DNA of 64,000 nucleotides from Bugulina stolonifera (taxonomy: Eukaryota > Bryozoa > Gymnolaemata > Cheilostomatida > Bugulidae): contig OW285195.1 in assembly GCA_935421135.1 (NCBI GenBank), forward strand, positions 10,756,391 through 10,820,390, written 5' to 3'. The notes under the pieces were generated by a model. That model was given only the letters and a program-made list of their open reading frames with translations, was not told the origin of the DNA and did not search any database. This document shows, one piece after another, positions 47,433 through 58,173 of this stretch. Every line of letters begins with the position of its first letter. The stretch's first letter is position 1. The translations under genes were made by a program, and so were the position numbers.

Positions 47433-48087
47433 ATATCTATTTACGCATAAATATTTTGTCAGATTTATATTATTGGCTGAAGCCATTCACGTGGTATATT
47501 CTCTCAGAGTCCAAGGGCATTGGGAGTTTATGAACCATCCTACCCTGTCTCTATATACTTGGCAGTACAAAGCATTGGAATAAACTGTCATTGCTATAAA
47601 TATTTTTATTAAATAATTATAATATATGATATACAGTAGAGGTCATGGATCATTGTCATTAACTGGTATATACATGTAGAGTAGATCAATTATAATAGTA
47701 TTATATTATTATATAGTTTAGAGTTAACAGCACTACATTGTAATACTACTAAAGAAATGTAAACTAAAGCTCCAAAATCAAAAAAATCACTTGCAGTAGA
47801 AAATGTTTTACTTATAAAAAGACAGTTACCACCTGCTTTCAGGACAGAAAACTGTTCCCGGACAAAAAGTAGTATGGCAAGCCCTAGGTAAATGGAAGGT
47901 GGAATCATTGTACAAAAATATTATAATAAAAATAACACAATATAAAATAATATAATAATAATATAATATACAATAATATAATAATAACATAATATAAAAT
48001 AATATTATACTAATACTGTTAGTTTAGTTAATCTAAAGTAATGGAAATGTTACCCTTAGTAACTATCAATGAGCATAATACCTGCTA
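47433..48087. other. Probable 3' flank of the minus-strand membrane gene
   Basis: AT-rich, including an aataat/taatat-rich stretch at 47930-48010. No coding sequence recognised. Confidence 0.4.
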
Positions 48088-51000
48088 TCAACTGTCACCA
48101 TCAACCTGTTGTGACACCTGTTGACTAGTGTCAGCTTGTTCAGTAGAAGTATATGTAGCTGTATGTATATATTCATTATATGAAGGCAGGTGATTGATGC
48201 TGGATGACTCAGTTTGTGAAGTAGTCGGTACTTCAGACTACAGAACACCCATAATATATTGTAGCAGTGACCACAGCCTAAGATATCCACTAGATGACGC
48301 CATATGAATTAAGTATAAGCTATCCAGCAAATGGTAGCAGTGGAACTCAGTAATTAGGAGTTGTCACTCCTTCATTTTGGTAAATTAAATTGAGGTAGAT
48401 CAAATTGAAAGTGGCCATGATAGAATGATGAGTTTGAACGCCACAACTAAAGACTATATAATATTGACAGAAGGTGATAACTCCAAATTAGTGAAGCATA
48501 TCCATCAGTATGTATAATAGTGGATGAAGAGTTATATATAATATATTTGAGTACTGGAGTACCATTACATACAGTGTATATAATATAGAGACTATGAATT
48601 ACACTAACATACATAATACACTTGGACACATGTATATAATTACATACCATGTTACACACATACCTGTGGATTAGATGTCACTTGATCATAAGAGGGAGGT
48701 AACTCTTCTATCAACTCAGCAGTAGAAGTGGGTGGGGCTGTAGGTGGTACAGCAACTCTGTCATCAGGAGCAACTGATAATCTATAGAAAGGATAGCAAG
48801 AGATCTTACAACAGATGACCTGATTCCATGCAGAAACACTGGACAAAGTCATAAAACCCCGTCCACTTATTCAGAACAAGGGCAGATCCCTGCTAAATAT
48901 TAGTCCACCATGTATTACCTTGTCTGACGTTGCCACCTAGCACACTCTAGAAGACTGCGTACTGTCATGTTTACTAGTAAGTTACTGACATAGATGAATG
49001 TAGATGAGTTACCTTGAGGTGTGTAGTCTAGCTGAAGCAGGTGAGCCGATACCACTAGCAGGTGCTCTTGCATGGTGTGTGACATGGTGATCAGGTGAGC
49101 CGATACTACTAGCAGGTGCTCTTGCATGGTGTGTGACATGGTGATCAGGTGAGCCGATACCACTAGCAGGTGCTCTTGCATGGTGTGTCACATGGTGATC
49201 AGGTGAGCTGGGAATAGCTGTGGCCTGTCTCTGTATAGCTTGCTGCTGTATGGTCCAAGGATCACTTTGGGCAGCATAGTCTTCCATCCTGTTAGAGACG
49301 TGTGTTCGGAATCTAAACTCATCATAGTCTTGACCTATGTGAAACACTGTAACAATATTGAATTAATAATTATTATGGAATTATAATGATATTATATATA
49401 TTACATAGCATATGCTATAGCACATGTATTACCACGGTATCAACATTACTGTCACTGAATATATCATTAACACGGCAAAGACACTAGAACAGAAACAGTG
49501 CTAGAATAAATGGTCAACATATTGTAATGGTTTCTGTGTTTTGGTGCGGTCGTCCTTGGACGACTATCGACCCAGAAATGAAGTGCCTATGAGTGGTAAT
49601 AGGACTTCGCATTACATGAAAGATCGAGCGGTCTCAGTAGCCCAAATACTACCAAAGACGACCCATCTGATCTCAAGTCCGACCTTCAGACTATACAGTG
49701 AAAGAGAGTAATTCAACCTAGTAGGCGGTTCGCAAAGCGAATGACCTAGTAAAAGGAAGAGAAAGTCCCTGTATCAAGTATAGATGTGTCTTTATTGAAA
49801 GCCAAGCGTAGACTGAGACAATGAACAGTAAAACAGTGCCCTTTATATAGTATAAGGACTTCCGGCCGACATGACGTCGGGAAAAGACGACGTGTGGTCG
49901 TCCGGAAGTTGCGCAACAAGATGGCCGCCGGAAGCCCGACGGCCGACCCAAAATAGGTCGGGTTCTACAAAAGTTGCTTATAATGGTCCAATTCATGTAC
50001 AAAATGAATATCAATGGATTCTGAGAGGTCGGGCCTCTGTACATGGGTATAAAAGGCATTAAAAGACTTAGAAACATTCATGTGACTATGTATAACAACA
50101 TATAGTAAGATACATGAATAAGGAATGAGCATAAACACATGGAGACATGTATATATAGATGGTAATTAAGTACTTTGGACATGCAATGCAGTTAAGGGTA
50201 AGTATACGAGCACTAATTGTAAGAATGTTAGTGTCAGGTGAGTAGCGCTGTAACAACTACTAGGCACTTAGGGTGCGGTGGAGCTTCGTCCGGGAGTTGG
50301 AGTCGTATACAAATGTCCTGTACCATCACATAGCCCCCCGATCCTTGGCACTATCTCTCCGAGTATGTCTAAGGATCTGCTCCGTGAGCCGTTGGTGGAG
50401 GGATATTTCGTCCTGTACGGCTTCCGTCTGCTGGACTATAGTAAGCCGGTCTCTAACATGTGAGTGAAGAAGTCTCTGCTGGAGTATATGCAATTGGTGC
50501 CTGAGGCGTCCGAGACGATTGTTCAGAGTAGCACACAATCGTTCTCTCTCCTTCTGGAATTCTGCTGTAGGGGTGCGGGATTCAAGAGTCTTCTTTGTAT
50601 TTTTAGCATCTGGAGGGCTGGTCGACAACGGGACGGCCTTGTCTGATCCGGGTCTAGCCTTAGGCGGCCGGGGCCGACGTTTGGGTATGTCGTAAGTATC
50701 AGTCCCTCGGTGATCCAAGGCTGGAGGGTCCATACGAGTCTGTGGTCGCTTTGGACTGCCTAGTCGCTCCCAGGGCGACTTTCTTTTACTTGTTTTCTTT
50801 GGGGCAGGAGGAGGTGTCAGTCGCACCACTGCTGCTCTGGCTTCAGCTTCTGGAGGAGCTGGTATAGTGAAAGGTTTCGGTCCTACGTCTGCTGGGATGC
50901 ATGAGGGGTAAGCGACCCTCTTGTCGAGCTTCATCGCCTTGAGGAAAAGCTGGAACATGTGGGAATCCACTTCATACTGGATGGCTCCGTGGCCTGTCTG

Positions 51001-54000
51001 GCTTTGGTGCCGATAGACAGTCTCCGCATCACGGGCGCTGACTCCACAGGAACAGAAGAACTGGGTAAAGTGTTGGCGTGTGTGAGCCTTGATGGTGTTC
51101 TCCGTCCCTTCTAGCTTACATAGTCGACAATAGGAGTTCCTTCCTTTACATCGGGCTGTCCGACGTATATCACTACTGGTCCGTGGAGAGATCCAGCAAA
51201 GTTGAGACTGCGGCATAGGCGTCTCTGGAGAGGTCTCTATAAGAGAAAGTGTAGATACAAGAGGTTGACTATTTAGATTATCAATGTTTGCGTAGGCCGA
51301 GTCGTCTTCGTCACCCGACTCAGTCACATGGTGTACAATGCTATTGGAGTACATATGCGTGTCCGAGGTCGTCCCGGAGGGGAGGCGGTGCATGTCCGAG
51401 TCGGTTAGGACGGCATCGTCCTGAAGCACCGAAGGTACTTCAGTATGACCCGACCCGACTGGCACGACCTCATCCCTCGAGGAGTTCCCGAGATCAGCAT
51501 ATAAGTCGTCGTCGTCCAAAAGCAACAGTACCTCGTCCAAGTCTATTGGCTCACCTGGCAAGTCCATGAGTAGGCCGACTAGGGAGGACACCGTCCTTGT
51601 TGAGGAGTTTCGAATAGAGTACTCTGTTGTCCGACTAGGTGTTGACTGAGTGGTGGTGGTGAAGGTACTGGGGGATCCATCTGGATCCTGGCCTTTTATA
51701 GGTGTGGGGGCTGCCCTGGTTCTCCTTGTGGTGTGCGACGTTATGCCTGCAACACCTGGCTTCTCACCATGTAGTAGAACTACGTTGCGGCGGAAGTGCA
51801 CTTGTCTGACCCCTGTTGTTGGATCTATTTTGATCTCAAGGTTGTCTGGGTCACCGGATCCGTCTGTGGAGTTGGAGAGTAAACACGGGCCTGGCCGTGT
51901 CGGCCTACGATAGGTAGTCGTCTGGGCAGCCCATTTGTGATGAATTTCTTCTAGTATAACCTCTGGGGGTCGGCCTCGCTTCCACCGGGCCTTCCTCCTG
52001 TATGATAGGGGTCTGTTTTCCCTAGTGTAGGGCGTTAGCATCCGGACGTAGGAGGGTCTACCTTTTGAACCTCTGCCCCAGTCGGGCGGCGGGAATATCG
52101 GGTGCTGGAAATAGTCGACAGCTCCTTCCTCGAGGCGGTTTGCGCCTTGTCTACGCTCCTGGATGCGCGGCTTTTTAGCCTGTCGGCCCTGGTCCTCTAC
52201 TTGCCTCTTTTTCTTCGCTGTTCCTCCCTCGGCTTCTAGCCCCCCTATCGGGTGGCCAGGGCGTCGGCATTGTACTTCGACGCCATGCGGAGTTGTACTG
52301 GGCGGTAATGATCCTTTTCCTCCCTCGGCCCTGGATCCTCTGTGGGGGTGTCCTTGACGTCGGCATTGATCATCGACGTCGGGCGCAGGTGTACTAAGTG
52401 ATGAGCTTCCCGTTCCTCCCTTGGCCCTGGATCCTCTGTTGGGGTGTCCTTGACGTCGGCATTGATCATCAACGTCGGGCGCAGGTGTACTAGGTACTGA
52501 ATTATCCGTTCCTCCCTCGGCCCTGGATCCTCTTGTGGGGTGTCCTTGACGTCGGCATGAGTCATCGACGTCGGGCGGAGGCGTACTAGGCTTCATCTCA
52601 GGCATCGTCCTCAATGTATAAGGGCTTCCCGTTCTACTGACACACGGCCATTGATCTCGGCTGGTGTATACCTTTGCGGTATGGCAGTTTACAGAGCACT
52701 TGTGTTTAGTCAGGTAGGGCATCCCTAGGACGCCATCTTCTGGTATGGAGCCGATGAGGAACAGTTCTTGGCTAAATGTACGACCGACTACCATAGGTAG
52801 CCTTACCATTCCCTCGAACCTGAGAGTCGAGCCGTCGGCCATCTTGCCATATGGCTGACTTACTGGTAGGACCTCTAGGTCGGGTCTCTGCAGCTTCTTC
52901 AGGATGCGGGGTGATATTAGGTTGGTCGTACAGCCCGTGTCCAAGAGTAGGGTTACATCTTGGCTACATAGTCGTCCTTGTATGTACAGGCTAGGTACAT
53001 GCGGCTTCACATACGTCACTTGAGTCACTGTTTTAGAAGGGGGGTCGGCCTTGCCGACCGGATACTTGGGACGGTCTTCCGAGATGGAAATGTGAGAGGT
53101 GTGAGGAACTTGTAGGGCCCGAGTGCCAGCCTCTACTGTCTCGGGCCGGAGCCTTTTCCCGACTCGGGTACTGGCGGCTCAGGATATGTGGGGGGAGTGT
53201 TCCCATTGGTCCGTTGAGGAGGGGGACCAGGCTTTTTGCTGGTCTGCCAGGAGGGTCTGTTCCGAGGTCCTGGCGCTCTGGGGGCGTCTAGTAGTCCTCG
53301 AAGTCGTCTGACTTCTTGGCTGAGTGTCTGGATGGCCTCTTTCAGGTCGTTGATCCAGGTCAGGTCGGAGTCCACTGTATTTATTTGGGGTGTCTCCGGC
53401 TCGGGTTCTGTGACTGCCCTGATTTGGTGTGCTTTACTTCCACGGGAGGGTCCCTTGACGAGCAGGAAGTCATTTCCGGCTCGGACGGCCGAGTCCACGT
53501 CTCTGGGGTTTATTGCCAGGAGGTGTCTCTGTAGGTGTCCATCCTCAAGAGAGTTACTGAAGTTTTCCACAGCCAATACCCGGCGGTGCGCTTCGGGTAG
53601 TTCCTGGAAAGCCACATGTACAAGTTTCTTGACTAAGGTGGCATGTTCTTGTAATGACATGCCGGGATCTTTCCGCAGCTGTATGAGCTGGAGTCTAGCT
53701 TCTTTATCAGTTAACCCGTATCGGGCGCGTAGAGCTTCAAAGATCCCTTCTGAGGTGCCGGGTCGGCCACATTCTTGTGCCGGTCCCTTGAGGGCCTCTC
53801 TTAGGTGAAGGTACATGGCTGCCGGGCTCCAGTCGTTTGCCTCGGCTATAGTCAGGAATTGTTCTATAAAGAACTCGACGTCTCCTTGTCCGTCGAACTG
53901 TGGTGTCTTGAAAGAGGGTTGAGGCGGCTGAGGTCGAGCTACTTCTATGTACTGTCCGATTACCTCTACTAGCCTGTCTATATCGCTAGCCATTGCTGAG

Positions 54001-56266
54001 TATAGATGGAGCCTCTTTAATGGAGGGGACGTGTCGTCCTCGGTTTGATGTCTGTAGGGTGTCGGGTAGCTAGTTAACTACCGTAGTTTGTTAGGCCGGG
54101 TCGGCCTGGTGGTCGTACTGAGTACCGTCAATCTGTTCTGGATCCGAGGTCGGTCTTTGATTGAAGATCCGGCGTAGGTCGGGCTACATCCAGCGGAACC
54201 ACGAGAATTATGGGTGCACTTTAGCGTTTGTCACCTTCTCGTAACCAAGGTTCCCGGGTCCGAGTCCTAGATCGCCGTAGAAGTATTGAAGAATGAGGTC
54301 GGCCGGTCACCCGAGTCCGAGGTCACCTTCCTTCTCTTCGTATCGTAAGAGTACGACCTTAGAATCCCACCGCTGCCACCAATGTAATGGTTTCTGTGTT
54401 TTGGTGCGGTCGTCCTTGGACGACTATCGACCCAGAAATGAAGTGCCTATGAGTGGTAATAGGACTTCGCATTACATGAAAGATCGAGCGGTCTCAGTAG
54501 CCCAAATACTACCAAAGACGACCCATCTGATCTCAAGTCCGACCTTCAGACTATACAGTGAAAGAGAGTAATTCAACCTAGTAGGCGGTTCGCAAAGCGA
54601 ATGACCTAGTAAAAGGAAGAGAAAGTCCCTGTATCAAGTATAGATGTGTCTTTATTGAAAGCCAAGCGTAGACTGAGAGAATGAACAGTAAAACAGTGCC
54701 CTTTATATAGTATAAGGACTTCCGGCCGACATGACGTCGGGAAAAGACGACGTGTGGTCGTCCGGAAGTTGCGCAACAAGATGGCCGCCGGAAGCCCGAC
54801 GGCCGACCCAAAATAGGTCGGGTTCTACAAAAGTTGCTTATAATGGTCCAATTCATGTACAAAATGAATATCAATGGATTCTGAGAGGTCGGGCCTCTGT
54901 ACATGGGTATAAAAGGCATTAAAAGACTTAGAAACATTCATGTGACTATGTATAACAACATATAGTAAGATACATGAATAAGGAATGAGCATAAACACAT
55001 GGAGACATGTATATATAGATGGTAATTAAGTACTTTGGACATGCAATGCAGTTAAGGGTAAGTATACGAGCACTAATTGTAAGAATGTTAGTGTCAGGTG
55101 AGTAGCGCTGTAACAACTACTAGGCACTTAGGGTGCGGTGGAGCTTCGTCCGGGAGTTGGAGTCGTATACAAATGTCCTGTACCATCACAATATTATACA
55201 GTGTAGCTACAATAGGCCTTTGGCCGTTGACCTCCCTTTTACACTGGTATTGGTGATAGTTGGCATTCACAACACAAGATCTGTTGCATTTATTAATTTT
55301 TGCTATTGATTTATTAAAAAAAATAAAAAAGAAAAAAAATTACCAAGTACAAAATATAGCCTATGATTCCAATGAGCAGGTCTATAGCCTAAGTACCTGT
55401 GTTGGACCGTTGAGTATTCCTCCGTCTCTTGATTCTCGATCTGATACAAACAGCACAGACTACTATTAGTATGCCAAGGAAGATCAACCCAAATACTCCT
55501 CCAGTAATTGTACGAGACAGACTTGGAGCATAGAATGCTAGAAGTGTTTAGAATACAAGTGAGTCAGCAGGTATTATTTATGCAATATCTAAACCATGTA
55601 AAATTATTATTACTGAGCAGAGCAGGCCTTATGATTTTTTAGACCAAATTCTGTTAGCAGAGTTCACATAGGTATGCTACGAGTATAATGACAAAAACAA
55701 TATAACCATGATGTTACTTACTTAAATTTTAAAAGAGGGGAAGATTTCAAAATAGTATCATCTAGATTCTAGATCAATACCCTAAAACCTATTGCTCAAC
55801 CAATAATTATAGTAAATAAAATAAAGCAGTAAATAGGAAGACATCTGCCAAGAAACAAGAAAAATCTATCAGTTGCATAATCAATTTATCAGCATGGCCT
55901 TTGCTGGCCTTCACCACTTTGTTTATGTACATGTAGTAAAACACATTTCGAAATCTACTTCCCTGCCTACCTGCCTACCTATCTATCCATCTTAATAATG
56001 CAAGAGCTGCATAATCATTTCATCAGCATGGCCTTTAAATTATTTATGTTTAGGACATGCTAAATAGTTGGAAAATTGTGTTCTACTGAGATATACTGAG
56101 TAGAAATTGGGGGTTGCAGATATGTAATTGTATTACTACTGTTCGCCTTCACATGTGAAAGTATTAATATACCTTCCTACCTTTTCCTGTAGCTCTAGGG
56201 GCATCATAGTATCTCCTTGAAGTCGACCTTCTCAGTGACCTATAGTAGTACTCAGTGGTTGTTTGA
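48088..56266 (-). CDS. Single-pass membrane protein with cytoplasmic PY motifs, 5' incomplete
   Basis: Exons in transcript order: 56266-56181, 55537-55397, 49346-49013, 48954-48919, 48781-48664 and 48237-48088 (stop TGA), all in phase. The first known exon encodes an Arg/Tyr-rich ectodomain piece (TTTEYYYRSLRRSTSRRYY). The second carries one membrane helix, ITGGVFGLIFLGILIVVCAV, followed by the stop-transfer RSRIKRRR. The cytoplasmic part has three 18-residue repeats (SPDHHVTHHARAPASGIG), then ELPPSYDQV, a PPxY motif for WW-domain proteins such as NEDD4-type ligases, and LPSYNEY near the end. Layout resembles Shisa/WBP1-type adaptors but no family was identified. Upstream exons with signal peptide were not found. 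An LTR retrotransposon (49523-55190) lies in the intron after the membrane exon. Confidence 0.7.
49040..49205 (-). repeat. Three 54-bp coding repeats
   Basis: In-frame tandem repeat inside the exon 49013-49346, three units differing at single bases, encoding SPDHHVTHHARAPASGIG each time. Confidence 0.9.
49523..50330 (-). repeat. 3' LTR of gag-protease retrotransposon
   Basis: 808 bp, partner of 54383-55190. Confidence 0.92.
50326..53028 (-). CDS. Retropepsin-type protease with repeats and zinc fingers (900 aa)
   Basis: Residues about 15-115 form a retropepsin-like domain: LYIQGRLCSQDVTLLLDTGC (catalytic DTG), later GVLGMPYLTKH, the second conserved strand. Then come four 32-residue repeats (PDVDDQCRRQGHP...RGSRAEGG), each with a Cys-x3-Gly-His half-knuckle. 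A Lys/Arg-rich and Ser/Thr-rich region follows, then a Cys/His cluster (CRLCKLEGTENTIKAHTRQH and FFCSCG...VYRHQSQTGH) that looks like two C2H2-type zinc fingers, and a basic C-terminal helix. No reverse transcriptase follows where a Pol protein would have one. The stop lies at the start of the 3' LTR. Confidence 0.8.
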   Translation of the reverse strand: MTQVTYVKPHVPSLYIQGRLCSQDVTLLLDTGCTTNLISPRILKKLQRPDLEVLPVSQPYGKMADGSTLRFEGMVRLPMVVGRTFSQELFLIGSIPEDGVLGMPYLTKHKCSVNCHTAKVYTSRDQWPCVSRTGSPYTLRTMPEMKPSTPPPDVDDSCRRQGHPTRGSRAEGGTDNSVPSTPAPDVDDQCRRQGHPNRGSRAKGGTGSSSLSTPAPDVDDQCRRQGHPHRGSRAEGGKGSLPPSTTPHGVEVQCRRPGHPIGGLEAEGGTAKKKRQVEDQGRQAKKPRIQERRQGANRLEEGAVDYFQHPIFPPPDWGRGSKGRPSYVRMLTPYTRENRPLSYRRKARWKRGRPPEVILEEIHHKWAAQTTTYRRPTRPGPCLLSNSTDGSGDPDNLEIKIDPTTGVRQVHFRRNVVLLHGEKPGVAGITSHTTRRTRAAPTPIKGQDPDGSPSTFTTTTQSTPSRTTEYSIRNSSTRTVSSLVGLLMDLPGEPIDLDEVLLLLDDDDLYADLGNSSRDEVVPVGSGHTEVPSVLQDDAVLTDSDMHRLPSGTTSDTHMYSNSIVHHVTESGDEDDSAYANIDNLNSQPLVSTLSLIETSPETPMPQSQLCWISPRTSSDIRRTARCKGRNSYCRLCKLEGTENTIKAHTRQHFTQFFCSCGVSARDAETVYRHQSQTGHGAIQYEVDSHMFQLFLKAMKLDKRVAYPSCIPADVGPKPFTIPAPPEAEARAAVVRLTPPPAPKKTSKRKSPWERLGSPKRPQTRMDPPALDHRGTDTYDIPKRRPRPPKARPGSDKAVPLSTSPPDAKNTKKTLESRTPTAEFQKERERLCATLNNRLGRLRHQLHILQQRLLHSHVRDRLTIVQQTEAVQDEISLHQRLTEQILRHTRRDSAKDRGAM
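53133..53993 (-). CDS. Gag protein of LTR retrotransposon (286 aa)
   Basis: Begins MASDIDRLVEVIGQYIEVA, then a capsid-like core: FKTPQFDGQGDVEFFIEQF, NDWSPAAMYLHLREALKGPA, IFEALRARYGLTDKEARLQL and LVKKLVHVAFQELP. These are the usual retrotransposon Gag landmarks of Ty3/gypsy-type elements. A short coiled-coil (DLKEAIQTLSQEVRRLRGLL) and a Pro-rich tail end the protein, with no CCHC knuckle. It lies just after the 5' LTR and primer binding site; the next frame starts 104 bases downstream. Confidence 0.85.
   Translation of the reverse strand: MASDIDRLVEVIGQYIEVARPQPPQPSFKTPQFDGQGDVEFFIEQFLTIAEANDWSPAAMYLHLREALKGPAQECGRPGTSEGIFEALRARYGLTDKEARLQLIQLRKDPGMSLQEHATLVKKLVHVAFQELPEAHRRVLAVENFSNSLEDGHLQRHLLAINPRDVDSAVRAGNDFLLVKGPSRGSKAHQIRAVTEPEPETPQINTVDSDLTWINDLKEAIQTLSQEVRRLRGLLDAPRAPGPRNRPSWQTSKKPGPPPQRTNGNTPPTYPEPPVPESGKGSGPRQ
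54363..54382 (-). promoter_or_regulatory. tRNA-Leu primer binding site
   Basis: The + strand reads aatcccaccgctgccacca immediately before the LTR. By recall this equals the 3' end, with CCA, of a metazoan tRNA-Leu, so the minus strand forms a perfect-looking primer binding site. Confidence 0.8.
54383..55190 (-). repeat. 5' LTR of gag-protease retrotransposon
   Basis: 808 bp, partner of 49523-50330. Confidence 0.92.
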
Positions 56267-56574
56267 CTACAGAATACAATAAAGGTTGATACACTCGATT
56301 ACTGTATATCATCAGGTTGATAAACAAGAATTATGGCAATACATATATCAGTATCACTTTCACCTTCATTCTACTTTGTAGTGAAATATTTTAACAAAGT
56401 GGTGCCAAAATTTCAAATTTTAAAGAAAGCTGTCATTGTTATAATTTTACTAAGCTACATTATTTGTATTGTGGATATTTCTATTCACAACCTCCCAATA
56501 AAAAACAGTACATAGAGAAGACTATGAGACGGACACACAGACACACAGTATAGAGTTAAGTGAGAATGAGGAGT

Positions 56575-57131
56575 AATGCTTAGGCCACACTGACGCGAAT
56601 TTTCTTGCGAGTAGCGAATTTTTGCCAAAGGCGAATTCGCAAATCGCAAATTTTGTGCGAATTCGCGCAAAATTAGCGATTTCGCACTCGCTGATTTTAA
56701 TCAGCTAATTCGCAACTCGCTAATTTGTGATTGGCCAATTTTTACTTGTCACGTTACTGTCACGTGTTCAGAGCCGCGGATTTTCAATCAATCATGAGTT
56801 TAAATTATTATATTAAAATATTTATTTTAACTGATGAATAAAATGACTACTTCCGTTTGCAAGAATTGTGTAACACGAATGAAAGTAAGAATAAAATAAT
56901 TATTTTATTTTATTCTATTTTATAATTTTATTTTACATTTTTCAGAGTTCTAGTTCTGCAGTGAATGAGAAACGTGACCGAGGATAATAATTTTTGACCT
57001 CTCATTGGGTGAAATCAATGCGAACTCGCTTATAGCTTTTGCAGTGTGGCACGCTCGATTATAATTTGCGAATTCGCCTTTGGCCAAAATTCGCTATTCG
57101 CAAAAAAATTCGCGTCAGTGTGGCCTAAGCT
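56575..57131. mobile_element. MITE with long inverted repeats
   Basis: Ends cttaggccacactgacgcgaa and its inverse ttcgcgtcagtgtggcctaag, with about 60 bp of near-perfect inversion including aaaggcgaattcgc / gcgaattcgccttt. The target duplication is not clear because the ends are themselves palindromic. The centre is AT-rich and non-coding. Confidence 0.8.
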
Positions 57132-57384
57132 TAAGGGGACAGCAGTATAAACTGTCGACATAGTATATATCCACACAGTGTCAAGATTGGACAACGACAT
57201 AGACGTTACACGTACATATTATACAAATGTATAAGCTACCGAAAAACGAGAAAATGACAAAAAACTACAATATATAACAAAAAACAAAAATTAATAAAGC
57301 ACTAAAATAAAAACACTATAAATAAATTAAACTACAACAGTATGCAGCGTGTGGAGAGTGGATGAATGCTACCCACTAACTAAG

Positions 57385-57535
57385 GTGTCGTCTGCACACA
57401 GGCTCAGTTTGCAGTTGACGGCAGCAGGTAGGTCATTAATATATATCAAGACCCAGTACGGAATCCCTGGGGGACTCCTGATGTTACTGGCATCTCCTGT
57501 GATTGGGTGCCCCTGAGAACAACTCTCTGTTTTCG
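57385..57535 (-). pseudogene. LINE reverse-transcriptase relic
   Basis: On the minus strand, broken frames read VTSGVPQG, then INDLPAAVNCKLSLCADDT, the RT motif before and at the catalytic Asp-Asp pair. Frameshifts interrupt it, so it is dead. Confidence 0.65.
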
Positions 57536-57759
57536 ATCAGTCAGGAACATATGGCGATTTAATAATATTTAATTAATATATAATCATTATATTCATTCTT
57601 TCTATTGTTATTGTAATTGTATATTAATATTGTTTCCATATCTACATCACTATTCTTACCTCAATTATTTTATACTAAGCCGTTGAGGCATCTGTTTAGT
57701 ACAGTGGTATTTACAGAATTCTAGCATGTAGCTATTCAGTGATTAATTAATTTTGTTGG

Positions 57760-58085
57760 GACCCTATCCGAAGGTCTCTTATGCTTCGAGGGAGGAAACT
57801 GTTGTAGTATACTGCAGATGATGCTTGGATAGAGGTGGGCTCCCCTCTTTCAGTTGCCCTTATTTTCATGAATGTTTGAGCTCTGAAGCCAAGAATTTCA
57901 TCATAGTCAGCAGATAGAGTTTCTGTGTTTGTTCTGATCTGAGAGAATTCTCATCAAAAGTGTTATTCCATGGGACTTTCTTCTCTCTTGCAGAGTCTGT
58001 AGAGCAAGGCTAGAGCGGCCTTCGGTGATGCCACACGACCTGTCCTTGATATTTTTTATGAAGCGTATAGCTTTATTTTAGATTA
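57760..58085 (-). pseudogene. LINE ORF C-terminal relic
   Basis: Minus-strand frames give IKDRSCGITEGRSSLALQTL, ERRKSHGITLLMRIL and similar pieces, the Leu-x-x-R-R pattern common near the end of CR1/jockey-type LINE ORFs. It may be the continuation of the relic at 57385-57535. Confidence 0.5.
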
Positions 58086-58173
58086 GTTCTAGCTCATCTA
58101 TAGAGACATAATTATTATAATTATATGGTAAATATGTCATATGAGACTGGCTGAGTATACAGAACAGCATCAG

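Larger units (their letters stand above)
49523..55190 (-). mobile_element. Gag-protease LTR retrotransposon lacking reverse transcriptase and integrase
   Basis: Two 808-bp LTRs (49523-50330, 54383-55190) start TG and end CA, and differ at one site that I can see (gagaca versus gagaga), so the insertion is young. Flanks share atat. In minus orientation: LTR, primer binding site, gag, protease-bearing ORF, polypurine tract (GGATCGGGGGGCTA), LTR. There is no reverse transcriptase, RNase H or integrase anywhere inside, so the element is non-autonomous. Base composition is far more GC-rich than the surroundings. Confidence 0.92.

Noticed and set aside
49718..50077. 119-codon frame, repeated at 54578-54937
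   Set aside because: It lies entirely within both LTRs of the gag-protease element and is not protein-like.
50278..53808. Several + strand frames of 60-190 codons
   Set aside because: Shadows of the two minus-strand retrotransposon ORFs in GC-rich sequence.
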